Origin: Liolophura sinensis
Taxonomy: Eukaryota; Mollusca; Polyplacophora; Chitonida; Chitonidae
Length of the DNA stretch: 64,000 nucleotides
Assembly (NCBI RefSeq): GCF_032854445.1
Contig: NC_088295.1
Location: 74,366,028 to 74,430,027, forward strand
Direction: 5' to 3'
The notes beneath the pieces are model-generated. The model made no database searches, was not told the DNA's origin, and worked only from the letters and a program-made list of their open reading frames with translations. Positions within the stretch are counted from its first letter, which is position 1. Every line of letters starts with the position of its first letter. The position numbers and the translations under genes are program-made. This document shows positions 36,401-48,385 of the stretch, piece by piece.

Positions 36401-37449
36401 AAAGACACACTTATAAATCTGAAACAGGCTGTGGCGAATTATGGCGAGTGGGAAGAAATCCTCATATTGTCTTGATTTATTGCTTTGATATAATAGAAAT
36501 ACCTGACGGATTTACAAAGCAGTGAGCTAGGCATCTGGATTTATGCAACTGATTGACAATATAATGCAATATGGCGCCTATGATGTACACGTATATATAT
36601 CTGACCGAGATGTATAAATTACGGGATTTGAAGATGTATGTACAAGGGGAAGAACTGCCACCACAAAGAGAACAGTAGACACAGGTGTCACTGCAATATG
36701 CAGTTTACTGATTTTGTTTGCCCCCAGCAATAGTGGCTCGGATCCAAGTTGAAAGCATCTTGTAAGCATTACCATTACCAATTTACCCACAGAAGACATC
36801 GCATAGGCAGGGATGAACAAAGGAGAAAACAGCAGATAACAGGATTACTTTAAGCCGGGAATGTTTTTCATTGCCGTGTAAGATTGAATTTTTCGAAAAA
36901 GCGGCCGGTCAAATGCACTATAACATTAATCTCACAACGTACTACTGTCATGAGATCTGTTTTAATTCTTTCATTCGTTTATGAACGTAATGAAGTCCAT
37001 AATCGTCCATATTAGGACTGTTACCCTCACGTTTGACAAAGATTAGACAGTTCAAAAAGGATTGCGAAGCTAGACATTTTCTGAGTTCTTTTTAACACTT
37101 GTTTCCTTTCCTTTCTTGGTAAATCTTCTAGGAAGTATTCGTGGTTTAATTGCGGTAGCGAAGATGAACAAAACTAATGATTGTCATCCTCTAAAGGCAA
37201 CGCGTGGACACTGGGCAAGCTGTAAGTTTACAGCATGAAAGTCCGATCACAACCAAAGCTGAGTATCGATGTAGACCTATATCGACATTAATCCACTCTA
37301 CTGTTTAGCTAAGAACAAAGAATACCTCAACGAAAAGCCTTCCATAACTTTGGTCTTAAAAGTGATCATTTAGGGGGCCTACATTTAGTACGGGTTTCAG
37401 GTGTACAGTTTAAATAATGTATAGGCTTGTTTGTATACGTGTTCAGAAT

Positions 37450-37740
37450 GTATGTATGTTTGGGGTTTTACGTCGTACTTAACAATTTTGCAGTCATACA
37501 TGTATGACGTCGAGGATTCATTTGGTATGTGTACATGTTATGTGCATTCTTGTGGCAGGACAAACTCCATGCTGCCAACAGAGTGCTGCCGCCAATGAAG
37601 CACCATGCCCAAGACACAAAACATGACACTCCACCCAGCCATAATATACTGACACCAGGTAACATGTACTACTTTTGTATGACCCAATCCGGATTTGATC
37701 CTGGGTCTCCCTACTTCGAGGCGGGCAATCATACATTTAG
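37450..37740 (-). repeat. SINE family C copy
   Basis: Reverse copy with GGGGTTTTACGTCGTACTTA, TGCATTCTTGTGGCAGGAC, GAAGCACCATGCCCAAGACA and CCGGATTTGATCCTGGGTCT. It carries a TACATGTATGAC insertion in the tail and ends at the tRNA-like head (TACTTCGAGGCGGGC). Confidence 0.82.
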
Positions 37741-38217
37741 AGGTCGAGTTACATATTCATTGTATATATAACCGTACTAAAATCTACGTATACATAAGAT
37801 GCATTTGCAACATAGCAGGCAAATTTATCATGCCGATCGAATACTCTCGGCGGGGTTAACACAGTTAGCAACCACTTTCCTGGACGCTAATCCTGGAAGA
37901 TAATCATCCGGTGGAAAGGAGAAGAATATTGATTCCCAAACCCTTAAATTCATTTGTAGCCCTTGTTTGCTCCTGAAGTTGGGCCAATGTAAAGCTTCAT
38001 CACTGAACGTGTGCAAATATCAATGTACCACTCTCCCCGGTACATGTATATATAAGTGCAAAAATGCAACGCTGCAAGTTTTTAAAACATACATGTAGTT
38101 AACTATTTTAAAGCATTTACCTTATGGTTGAACAACCCATTGTTGAGCATTAGTCACAGGTAGTTGTACTGTGTCTTCAAAACATCAGTCACTGTATAAA
38201 TAAATAAGCAATACATG

Positions 38218-38570
38218 TATGTATGCTTGGGGTTCAACGTCGTACTTAACAATCTTTCAGTCAAATGTCGACGAGGAGCCATTAAATATGTGTACATATA
38301 TTGTGTCTTCTTGTGGTAGGGTGAGTCCATGCCGCCAAAATGTTGCCGCCGCTGAAGTATCATGCCGAAGACACCAGACATGACACCCAACCACTCGCAT
38401 TATACTGACATCGGGCCAACCAGTTATGTTTCCTTACTCTAACCTCTGAGTGCTGAGCCCCAAGTGAGGCAGCAGCAAGTACCATTTTTAAAGTCTTTGG
38501 CATGACCCGACCCGGTTTTGATCTTGAGGTCTCCCGACTTTGAGGCGGAATCTCTAACCATTAAAAGCGA
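38218..38570 (-). repeat. SINE family C copy, near full length
   Basis: Reverse copy with GGGTTCAACGTCGTACTTAA, TTGTGTCTTCTTGTGGTAGG, GAAGTATCATGCCGAAGACA, GACCCGGTTTTGATC and the head GACTTTGAGGCGGAATCTCT. It lies 0.5 kb from another copy in the same orientation. Confidence 0.83.
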
Positions 38571-41500
38571 TAATAAATAAATAAACAAACAGAGATCGTA
38601 TACTCTATATTTTGCACGTGCTTGAAAATGGTGAACAAGATTAACCAGACTGTATTTGTTTGTTATTTCAGTGTTTATTCGTAACGCCTAACTGTAACTA
38701 TACGTTGATCATGTCTGGTGATTATTACTATTGACGTTCCAGACGATGTGTAGATATCATTACAGCGCAATAAGCTGGACCTATCAATGATGGAAATGTG
38801 GCACAGTGAAAAGATTGCATTCAATCTAGATTGTTTAGGAAATACCTGCGTATGTATAATCAAAATGAACTCTCAAAAGAGCTGCAGGAATGAAACTGGA
38901 TAAAATTTACGTCCAGGGTAAAATACTACCAGGAATGTCAGTTTTGATTTTTGACTTCATTCCAACTTTGAAATGTGTTTTAAACGCTTATTTTTAGACC
39001 TGATAAGTTAAGATAAATGAGTATTATCTTAAAAGGTTTCTGTCATGAGTAAATAGTGGAAATAAAATTCAGAATATGGCGGTTAGAAATTGGTCTGAGA
39101 GTATAATTCACTTTATAATCAAAACTGTATAAGCACTGGGCGACCAAACTACATTCTTGTGTATTCTTTCATATATGATTAACTTTATATGGCATCAGAT
39201 CCTCGGTCAAAAGTGACCAAACGGCAAACTAAGTACCGTAAGCAGTAATGATGAATAGAGCCAGTGTCACGTGACCGAGGTATCACGTGAACTTGGTTTC
39301 ATGCAACCAGGGTAAAACCAGCAGAGTGACCAAAGTGACCGAGGGCGGGTTGTACCCTCGGTGTAGTATACTGATTCAGTGAGGCAGCACTGTAATACTA
39401 AAAATGCTGTTCTTCTTCAAGAAAAAGTCTTCATGATACGGCCGATATAATATTCAAACCAACGCTGAACATTACCAAACGAAGGAAAACCAATCAAAGT
39501 AAATTTCCATAGCATAGAGCATTAGCAAAATTGTTTACAACCATAATTGTTTTATGGTCGGTCTAATAGTGAAAATATATCATGCCAGAATTTCATGCAT
39601 AAAAGGTTTAAAAGAAAACACAATAGATAATAGTTATTTAAGAAGAGGGTTGAAAACAGATCCAAAAGACATTTCTATTCTCATATCCTTGGTAACTTTA
39701 TACAAAGCCAAGGAGGCGCCGTGCTGGGGAAAACCGAAAATACGACGTCGCGTCGCCCGTACCCATGGGCCACGTTCATATGCGTAAAAGGTATATAAAC
39801 AGGGTTCGGGTGACGTCAGCGAAAACAGGTACTTTCTCAGGCTACAGGAAAAAAAACTGGATAACATGGTGGCGCTTTCGATTCATTCAACGTATGCCTG
39901 TTTCCTCACTTTGGAGCTTAATGCGGAGTACTTTCTCGATGCATATCTAAATTTTGTCCAGTGTTGTCCATTCTTTTAAGACAAATCCATATTTATGACA
40001 TACAAATTCACCAGTGGTAAGGGAATCATGGGGCGTTTATGGCCCACGCAAATGGCACAATGTATACGTTTACTGGGCAGTTGTGAGGGTTTGGGGCAGA
40101 AGGTACGTTGCGGAATTACTGCACGTTTTGAATGTGTCTGGCCATTACGAGGGGATATTCGGGACCACATCAAGGTGCGCTCTTGTTCCTAGAGAGGATT
40201 AGATGGCGATCTGCTGTTATACCATCTGTCATCCAAACCTCCTGTCCAAGATTACCATGGGATCCACCGGATCTGCCTCTCTAGTTCGTCCATTCCGAAA
40301 CGCATTTACAGTCCGTCGCGGAGTTAGAACAGGCGTAATCAGGTCGTCAGCTCAAATTACGTGTGCTGTTTGTAAACTAGTCACCAAGCAGGAGTAATGT
40401 GGTCAACCGAATTGCCGGGGCCATAATTAATTCTCTGCAATTGATTTGCAGCAGTTGATAGCCTATCTCGGTTAGGAGCTGTGCGTGGGATACTATATGT
40501 AGGCCTATACATGTAGAAGGGCGAGAAGCTTCTTGAGATCGTCTGATGAAATACCACGCATGAGGATTGCAGTGAGCCCTTTCCTTTCCTGCTGCGCAAC
40601 ATCTTGGATTAACAACACTCGGAAATGCCATATTTCTCGCAGGCAATTTCCTTTATTACTTGCAAAAGACCAGTGGTTCACACCGGTTTCCTCTGCCCAT
40701 TGATCATACTGACCGTTGGTTTTCAAATATGTACAGATGAAACATGTTCTTATGTACGTCAAACCCAAATCAACTGGAAATAAATAACTATTGTAAAAGC
40801 TAGAATATAAATGAATAGCTATTGTAAACGTTAGAATATGAACAGCATTTAATCAGACAATTGCTGGCTTTTCGAATTCCAAGAACACTTGTAAAAAGAT
40901 TATAGTGATACGGATGAAGTGGTTGAAATAATATTAGGACTAATTCGCAGAAATATCTTGATCCAGTCTCGTCATTATTTGAGCCAATGACGCTTGGAAG
41001 AAAAACTTTTCTATTACATATTGTCGAATACATCTCCTAGAATGTCGTCTCTAGGATGGCGTACACTATATATGCCATGAACATGTCCGCCACCACCCCA
41101 GCCTTATACCAAGAGAACACCGGATCTCCATGAAACTCCACCCATTCTGGATACCAATACACTACACGTAGATGGCCAATTGGTATACCCTATTTCTTCT
41201 AATTTTGGGGACACCTGGTCTGCTCATTTCAGCCAATATAAACGTAATTGTATCGAGAATATTGAGTTTCTTTTTTCTCACATGGTTAAATCATCTAATG
41301 AACAACATACTCATATCAAGGCTGGTAAAGAAATGTAATACTCTACTTTCAACACTACTACTATCTGTCCCAAAATTTGGAAGAGTTAGGGAATACTTTC
41401 CTTATTAAAGCCTAGCTACCATTATTTTTCTTAGCGCCTGCTGCGTGGTTCCGACAGGCTTCGAACTCTGAACTCATTGTTAGCATAACCGTTGGCGCAA

Positions 41501-41606
41501 GGCTCATAACTCTAATACCACATTCCTACAACTTATCCATTCCAACTTATCAACTTCACAAAGCAGAGCTGGTACTGTTGGTACATAAATTCGTGATCAC
41601 ACCTTG

Positions 41607-41790
41607 ATGTGGTTCATACAGTGTATGTAACACTCCAATACAGTGTACAGCTCATACAGTGTATGTAACACTCCAATATAGTGTACAGTTAATACAGTGT
41701 AGTGTACAGTTCATACAGTGTATGCAACCACTCCAATAGTGTACAGTTCATACAGTGTATGCAACACTCATGCAAAATATAATACATACA
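41607..41790 (+). repeat. ~38-bp minisatellite
   Basis: Four to five imperfect units of CATACAGTGTATG(T/C)AACACTCCAATA followed by GTGTACAGTT. Confidence 0.85.
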
Positions 41791-42806
41791 AAGCTGGACC
41801 ACTGACCTTAGAAGTGTGACGACAACATCTATGTATATCAGAACAAATACACAAAACCACTGAATTATTGGAATATCGACTTTAATGCGTTTGCTAATCA
41901 TGTTGGAAGATGTTTGGAAATACAGCAGAAGTTCAAATCCAGGAATGGTCTCATCTTCACATCAGTGGGATAATATATGTACAAAGTGAAAGTGTTGAAC
42001 AAATGAGAATGTGCCCTCAAATGACAAGAAATACTTTCACACCAAACTGTGTATTTCACACTTACCAATCTTAACGTTTAACCTTAGAATGCTTCACAAA
42101 TGAGGAAAAAAGGGTGATAAAAAGTGATACAGAACTCATGATTAAACTCACAATTCAGTGAGAATTAAATCTCCCATCGTTCCTGAAAAATCAATTCACT
42201 AAATCAATAAAAGACAAACATAATTTTACATACCTGCGTGTACATGTATAATATTGAACATCATAAATGATATGTATAACTTATATCAACAAAAAGCTAA
42301 AAACAAGCATACAGGGACATGTACCTCTTTCACAATCATTAAATGAGTGGACACTCCACAGAACGTTACTTTTATCACACTTATATTGCATACTTGTAAA
42401 AAATAGTCATTTAAAAGATGTGAATATTGTTGGTTTTACAGTACAGTACAGGAGCTGACACACACATAGATTAAGAAATGATCACTAGCGAATGTAGAAG
42501 ATAAAACCATAAAATTATATCATCACAAACCAGAGTCCAGTGTTAGGCAGGCCATACAACTTGAAATTAAAAAATGGAGTAGAGATGCTGGGGAAATAAA
42601 AATGCAGGTGTTTGATACTGGTTCAAGAGGTCAGATAGGTTTTGTAACAGACATACAATGGGTAGGGTTGTAAAAGGCCCCCAGACATTATAAGTTAAAA
42701 TGAATCAATTACAACATACATAGGTGCCATCCACCTTAGCAATAAACATGGAAAGATATAAATAACACTTTAGGGTGAGATGTGAAAACTTTCTGAGTTC
42801 TGTGTG

Positions 42807-42890
42807 TCACGACTGTGTTCTAGACTGCAGGTATTTGTCATAGCCTCGACATGCCGTCTGCATGGTGCCCAGGAACTGGGGGACACCGGT
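42807..42890 (-). CDS. PCTP: PCTP exon 6 (terminal, TGA stop)
   Basis: Acceptor TTTCTGTTTCAG. Encodes TGVPQFLGTMQTACRGYDKY and LQSRTQS, the C-terminal START helix. Confidence 0.93.
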   Translation of the reverse strand, partial: TGVPQFLGTMQTACRGYDKYLQSRTQS

Positions 42891-45800
42891 CTGAAACAGA
42901 AATAATGAGGTCAGGCACTTATAAAATCCTTATATATTTAATGATACTTTATTTGTAACAACATAGATTTTATGGGAATAAGTTTGTGGCCTAAGTAGAA
43001 TTTTATATACATTTTATATAGTATGAGACCGAAGTACTGTTGATCTATAGCAGTAAGTCTAAGGTCAAAGTAGCACAATGTATTTTACAGACATCAGCTG
43101 ATATAGAATAGAACATTATAGATATAATTTTGAGAACAAATAGAATTTTATAGGCATAAGTCTGAGGACAAAGCAGTAATTTTGAAATTTGTAAGCCTAA
43201 ATTTAGGCCATAGTATACTTACTTTAGCCGCCCAGTTTATCAGCCAGGTTGGAATCATTCCTTTGGGATTATCATAATATCTCATGTAGGCTGTAAAACA
43301 GAGGAGATTTAGCCATACAGAAATCACTTTGTTTCAAATCAAACACCCACACAGGGTTGTTCTGGATATGTTAGCGTAAAACGGCATATCCTTCATAAAC
43401 TATAAAGGTACATCGGCTTCTGCCATCACAAACGAACAAAACTAATTTTAGCACCGTCTTGTCCTGTTCCACGTTCAGTTAGCATTCCATTACAGTTTTC
43501 ACCATTTCAAAATATAATTAGAACAGCCCGCAGTTTTACGGCTTCCAAAATATCTTCACAAACTGTTTGCAGCTTCTGCCTCAGTACAGGAATGTCCTTG
43601 CACATTGCAGTCTATGTAATATCCATTAAAAAGCAGTCTGGTACTCACATGGAATGTTAATAGTGAATGTTAATAGCATTACACTGTACATGTCATATAC
43701 ATATGTGGAATATGGGCTTTTTTCAATTATTTGAAACATGACAATTCTTTTGTTGATCTACACAGCTCAAAATATTTTAGCCCACAGATAGCATATATGT
43801 AATCCTATCAACTCAATAATTTTCAGCTTTTTAACTGTAAGAAACTGCAATTTTTCGTGCTTTAATCGTCATTTCCGGCAAAACGATTTAAGATAAGTAA
43901 AAAATAACAGATCATAATCAGCAGGTCAAACTGCAGCAGTCAGTTTTTAATGTTGAATTTTAAAAGTTTGTGGTCACATGACTTTCGTGATATGACCATA
44001 GTTTCTTCAAACATTTTTTGCCTTTCGAAGTCCTTTCGGCTAATTAAACTCCAGCTAACTGGGACAAATGTGTTTCAAGAAAAATGTTTTTCCGACCAAA
44101 CTTCGAGCTGTTGTAGTGCTGGTAGTATAAGTCACAGTATAATTTGCAAAGTACCACATTGTAGAGCAAAGATGAAGTTAATGTACATGTAAGTTCCGTT
44201 TCTTGAACACCAGTGGTATTCTGTCTGCACGGTGACAAATATATGCAATTTTGAACAGTTTTGCTTAAAATCGTATATTTTCCGTATAGGAAAAAAAGAT
44301 AGAAAAAAACTTTTGACAGATTGGGGCGTTTTAGCTCAAACTACACCACTTAGCATGCTTTTGAAGTTTAAATTCAAAAATGACACGTTACATGACTACA
44401 TATGCAAATAGACAAACTTTTAGTTTTTTAGATATATATATATATGAGTAAGTTTAGCAAACTTTATTCGGCGAATCCTGTTCTATGTGCTCATAAAATT
44501 TAGCTCACCAAAAATTGGTCGTTTTGAATAAGACGGCATTTAAATGATTTCTGCACGTGACAATATGGCGGCAAAAGTAGGCCGTGCAGAAGTTAAATCT
44601 TGTGTAGAAAAGTTTTCCCATGTATTTTTCATACAGAAACAAAAACTGAGGAGTAAGGAAAGGAATAATAATAATTCATACGATAGCAACAGGTTTTCCA
44701 AGCTTTTAGCATGGAAACCTAATAATTTAAAAGTATTCTGACACCAATCTCACTACATTTATAACCATAGTCTGCTGAATGTCAAGCTGCATACCTTTTG
44801 TACCTCCCTTCCCATCACTCTTCAGTGCTGCACTTTGGTGGTAATCATCTACTCGCACTACTCCACTCTTCTCAGGAATTTTGTCTGTGGCTACACTTTT
44901 GGCCAAAACTACATACACTTTTGACCCATTGAAGTCTAACTCCCTTAGTTCACGTTTGTAGATGTACTGAATTAAATCAGTTCAGGAGAATCATTTCAAA
45001 ATATAAAAGTCAATTAAGATTAAGACAAAAACATTCCAGTTTTTTCAGTACTGGCCATAAAAGAACATTGCCTTTGACAAGCAACAAACAAAATGCTATT
45101 TGGAATTTCTTAATTATAAATTTATGTTAATTGAGCTTTCCTTTAAAGCTGTCCCAGGCACCTGTTCCTTTTCGAACAGCATTAGTCTACCACTGAATAG
45201 GAGTTAAAAAAACAAGATTCCAGAATGAATTCACATCAGATGTTTTCAAAAAAGGATACATCTCTGTTGGACATAGGCCATGGAAAGTTAATATTCCAAT
45301 ATACCGCAGTCTCACCATCAATTTCAACTTCCTTTAGCACTACAATGAGAAAGAATACATGATAAAGATGATAATTTGATTTCAAAAACAAAAGACAATG
45401 CATTATTTAAGCACTTCTATATTACTTTCTTCTGAATTATAAGATAAGTTGAATCAGGTAAGAAAAAAAAGCGTAAATTTGCTTCAAGAGTCATGCAGCT
45501 GAAGGATGAAGTTTTGAAAGCAAACTACATGTACTTACCATTGACATAACTATCCCACTGCCTTCTGTAGTCTATATCCATGTAGACTTTGGCACAAGTG
45601 TCTGGATCCACATCTATGGAGCCATATATTTTATACTGATACAGTCCAGATTCCTGCATAAAAAAAGAACACTGTGATATACTGAAAATGCACCTGTTAG
45701 CTTAGACTATTTTCACCCCCACAAAAGACATGCACTAGTCTACCAATACTGTTTTTCTTCTTTTTATGATAACAGAAAAGGGATATAATTGATATAATTA

Positions 45801-47106
45801 AAGAAATTAGAATTTAAAGGATACATGAAATGCTTTCTTTTTTATTTTTTAATATGCTGATTATTATGTGTAATAACATATAACAGTACAAACAAATTTT
45901 CAACTTTCACTTTTGGGGGGCGGGGGGTGGGGGTGTCTTTAAAGTACAGTTTTCTTAAGGCTCCAGCAGTCTGTCCAGAAATTAAGTAACTTGCAGTGGT
46001 GACGTCAAGGATGATCCCTGTTTAAACAGAAATCTGTGGGGGAAAGACTGAATGGGTCTGGCCAAATGTGAGCGGAGGTGTGGGAAACAGACTGAAGTGG
46101 GGCAGGTATAGTGGCGGGAGGGGGCGCTAAGCTTGCCTGCAGAAGCCATGCAGTATCTGTGAACACGTCACTTAGCCCACACTGTAGCGAGACAGTTCAC
46201 CAGGCTAGGGGCACTTAGGGGCATGTTCCCTGATTTCTGAGCAAGATTAACAATGATGTAATTTCTGAAAAAATATGACGGCGGCCAGCATTATAGTGGG
46301 AGGAAAACTGGGCAGAGCCCAGGGGGAACCCACGCCAACCACTGAAGGAAAATATGCATAATATAGAGGCGTAATTAACAGGTATAACAATACCCCCCAA
46401 AAAGAATTTTTTTTAACCAAAATTCCAGGGCATAATTTTCTTCATCTGGCATAGAAACATAATCCTTATTTTATAGATCCTTTTCATATATCTATTAATG
46501 GAATTTTCTATGCTGATTTGCTAAGAATGGACAACACAAGTATGATTTTCGACAACCGTAGTCACTATAGGTTTGACAATTATCCTACTTCACTCCAGAA
46601 ACATATTCTTCATTTATTAATTGATTACACCTCATTCTGATTAATGAATTTCTGCTTTAATTAAAAGCTCTTCATATATATATATATCTGCATGATGTGT
46701 ATGTACCAAGTCACAGATTTGGAACAGCTTTGTTTACACCTCTGCCATGGGTTACTATATACCTACACACTGATCAATTTACAATTAGGCAAGAAAATCA
46801 ACCTAATGGAGAAATACGCCATCAACTCGACCTGATTATCAGAAGCTAGGCCATTAGTATAATGTACTATATCCCAGCCAACACACAGGGGCAATAACAG
46901 ACTGTACCGAATCTAGTTACAATAACAATCTACACTGCCATCAGACGGTGTTACTATGTGTCAGACAAACTTACTATGTGCAAGCTTACCTCATTGTACA
47001 GTCGATAGATGGTGACATCGTGGGACTCGGTAAAAAATTCCCAGCCTTCCACCTGTGGTCCTTCTAGCTCTCTACAGGCTGATGTAAACTCTTCGTCCTG
47101 AAACAT
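42807..47106 (-). CDS. PCTP: Phosphatidylcholine transfer protein, START domain (STARD2-like), six exons
   Basis: Cytosolic lipid-transfer protein that holds one phosphatidylcholine in a START-domain pocket and moves it between membranes. Exons on this strand: 47106-46990, 45653-45539, 45339-45260, 44966-44795, 43290-43223 and 42890-42807. They join in frame into 211 residues (vertebrate PCTP about 214), and the START domain fills almost the whole protein. Diagnostic blocks are SGLYQYKIYG (41-50), MDIDYRRQWDSY (64-75), where Arg69 and Asp73 match the choline-headgroup contacts known in human PCTP, FPWPMSNRD (96-104), SGVVRVDDY, and IPTWLINWAAK (174-184). It ends like PCTP, without the C-terminal extensions of STARD10 or the N-terminal targeting region of STARD7. 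The start MFQDEEF is the first in-frame ATG of exon 1; an extra upstream exon cannot be excluded. Confidence 0.95.
43223..43290 (-). CDS. PCTP: PCTP exon 5
   Basis: Acceptor GTTTTACAG. Encodes YMRYYDNPKGMIPTWLINW and AAK. Donor AAA|GTAAGT, phase 0. Confidence 0.95.
44795..44966 (-). CDS. PCTP: PCTP exon 4
   Basis: Acceptor TTTAATTCAG. Encodes YIYKRELRELDFNGSKVYVV, then SGVVRVDDYHQS and SDGKGGTK. Donor AAAAG|GTATGC, phase 1. The genomic frame runs on 20 codons into the intron before a stop. Confidence 0.95.
45260..45339 (-). CDS. PCTP: PCTP exon 3 (80 nt)
   Basis: Acceptor CTCATTGTAG. Encodes LKEVEIDGETAVYWN and FPWPMSNRD. Donor AGAGAT|GTATCC, phase 0, a weaker donor than its neighbours. Confidence 0.92.
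45539..45653 (-). CDS. PCTP: PCTP exon 2
   Basis: Encodes ESGLYQYKIYGSIDVDPDT and KVYMDIDYRRQWDSYVN. Donor AATG|GTAAGT, phase 1. Confidence 0.94.
46272..46342 (-). repeat. SINE family A fragment in PCTP intron 1
   Basis: ATGACGGCGGCCAGCATTAT through GGGAGGAAAACTGGGCAGAG to AGGGGGAACCCACGCC. Both ends of the element are missing. Confidence 0.88.
46990..47106 (-). CDS. PCTP: PCTP exon 1 (start codon)
   Basis: Encodes MFQDEEFTSACRELEG and VEGWEFFTESHDVTIYRLYN. The 39 codons end at a phase-0 donor GAG|GTAAGC. A TTTCAG lies just inside the exon, but without a pyrimidine tract the ATG is favoured as the true start. Confidence 0.85.
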
Positions 47107-47675
47107 TCTGCTGCTTACTGTTGAAATAAAAAATCTGAATTCAGCAGTTCTCAGCTGCGAACTGTCAAAACTGTTGTTGTTGTTGCAAACGTGCCAGTTG
47201 CTAAGGCGAAGAGATTGTTTACACCACCCTACAACACACTCAGCTGGGTCTTCGAAGTGGACTCATTTGAAAATACAAAATGTAGTAATATCGGTATCTC
47301 GCAATTAGCATGTCACCACAAAACTCCACATGAACTTTCAAATTGACTCAGACATGTTAGGACAAACATGCAGGCACCTGTCACTGTTTACTTCCGGCCT
47401 TCTAAAAACCGCTCAGTAAAATAAGGGGAGATAACTTCAATAGTCAGTGCGGATCTCGGCCTTGAGTGTCCCCAATGCCACCGGGAAGGGCACGGCCTAC
47501 ATGTACATAACGTGTGGCATAGAAAATAAATGTCCAGTAGTAGGCCAAGTTAACAAAAAAAATTACAGGACATGTCGAAACATAGGCCTAGGCCTACAAT
47601 GCGTTTTCACTTGCTAATAAATCTTTAAAACGGGGTGACAAAGAACAGACGGCAATGTGCACTCAGCGAGTATCG

Positions 47676-47840
47676 TTTGGCACACGTCATATAGGGCGTA
47701 TGAGAGATACGAGTTCTTGGGAGTTCGGAGTGGGGAGCTCGCGCACATACGGAAGGTGGAGTTAGAAAACGCTCCATTCCTTCAACGCTCATGCGCGAAG
47801 GCCCTGTATAGCCTGGATTCTGGCTACAGACCCCCATTAA
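47676..47840 (+). repeat. Unclassified repeat, arm 1 of inverted pair
   Basis: Contains TTGGGAGTTCGGAGTGGGGA, CTCGCGCACATACGGAAGGT, GGAGTTAGAAAACGC and CAGACCCCCATTA. The reverse complement of 48243-48385 has the same blocks in the same order with substitutions. Confidence 0.6.
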
Positions 47841-48242
47841 TTTTCCATAAGCGGACAGTGTTAACGTTTAGCACTGTAGCTCAGCCCCAAACATTCCGTG
47901 GACAATAAGCTTTGGCGCATACCTGGCCAGCCTGTGAGAAAGAAGCGATAAAAATCTTGACATAGGTTGACCATCAAAATCTGGACCTTTCTATGCCGGC
48001 AGCCGGGAGGAGTGCCTAGCAACGTCAAGGGACGTCACTCGCAGCCTCATCACCACCTGTCTCCTTGTATCCTCTCGTCCAGAATTGCAAACTTTCATCA
48101 TTAGAACTCATACCTGCCCAAAGCTTAGACAATTTCCATCATTTTGATACCAAGCATACACCTGTACACCAAAAGCGGCAGGCTGGCAAACAAAAAAGGA
48201 CTTTAATTACACCCTAAAATACATAGAATTACATTCGTCTTC

Positions 48243-48385
48243 CCAAGAAACGGAAGTTGTAATGGGGGTCTGTGTCCTTCTAACCCCAACTTCCCATATA
48301 TGCGCGAGCACCCTACGCGGAACTCCCGAGAACTCATAGGCCCGTATATGAGGACTTGCTGATAACGGTGCCGTATTATACCAAA
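48243..48385 (-). repeat. Unclassified repeat, arm 2 of inverted pair
   Basis: Read on the minus strand: TATGAGTTCTCGGGAGTTCC, GGGTGCTCGCGCATATATGG, GAAGTTGGGGTTAGAAGGAC and CAGACCCCCATTA, matching arm 1. Confidence 0.6.

Larger units (their letters stand above)
32703..42806. other. Long gene-poor region
   Basis: About 10 kb between the achatin-like gene and PCTP. It holds SINEs (33215-33428, 37450-37740, 38218-38570), a (TA)n run near 33628-33640 and a 38-bp minisatellite (41607-41790). A minus-strand frame at 36578-36820 contains an NPVIY motif (see findings). No gene model can be supported. Confidence 0.5.

Noticed and set aside
40505-40768. Minus-strand 87-codon ORF ending in an amphipathic segment (SSDDLKKLLALLHV)
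   Set aside because: The end looks helix-like, but the rest has no motif and other frames across the same region are just as open. Taken as chance.
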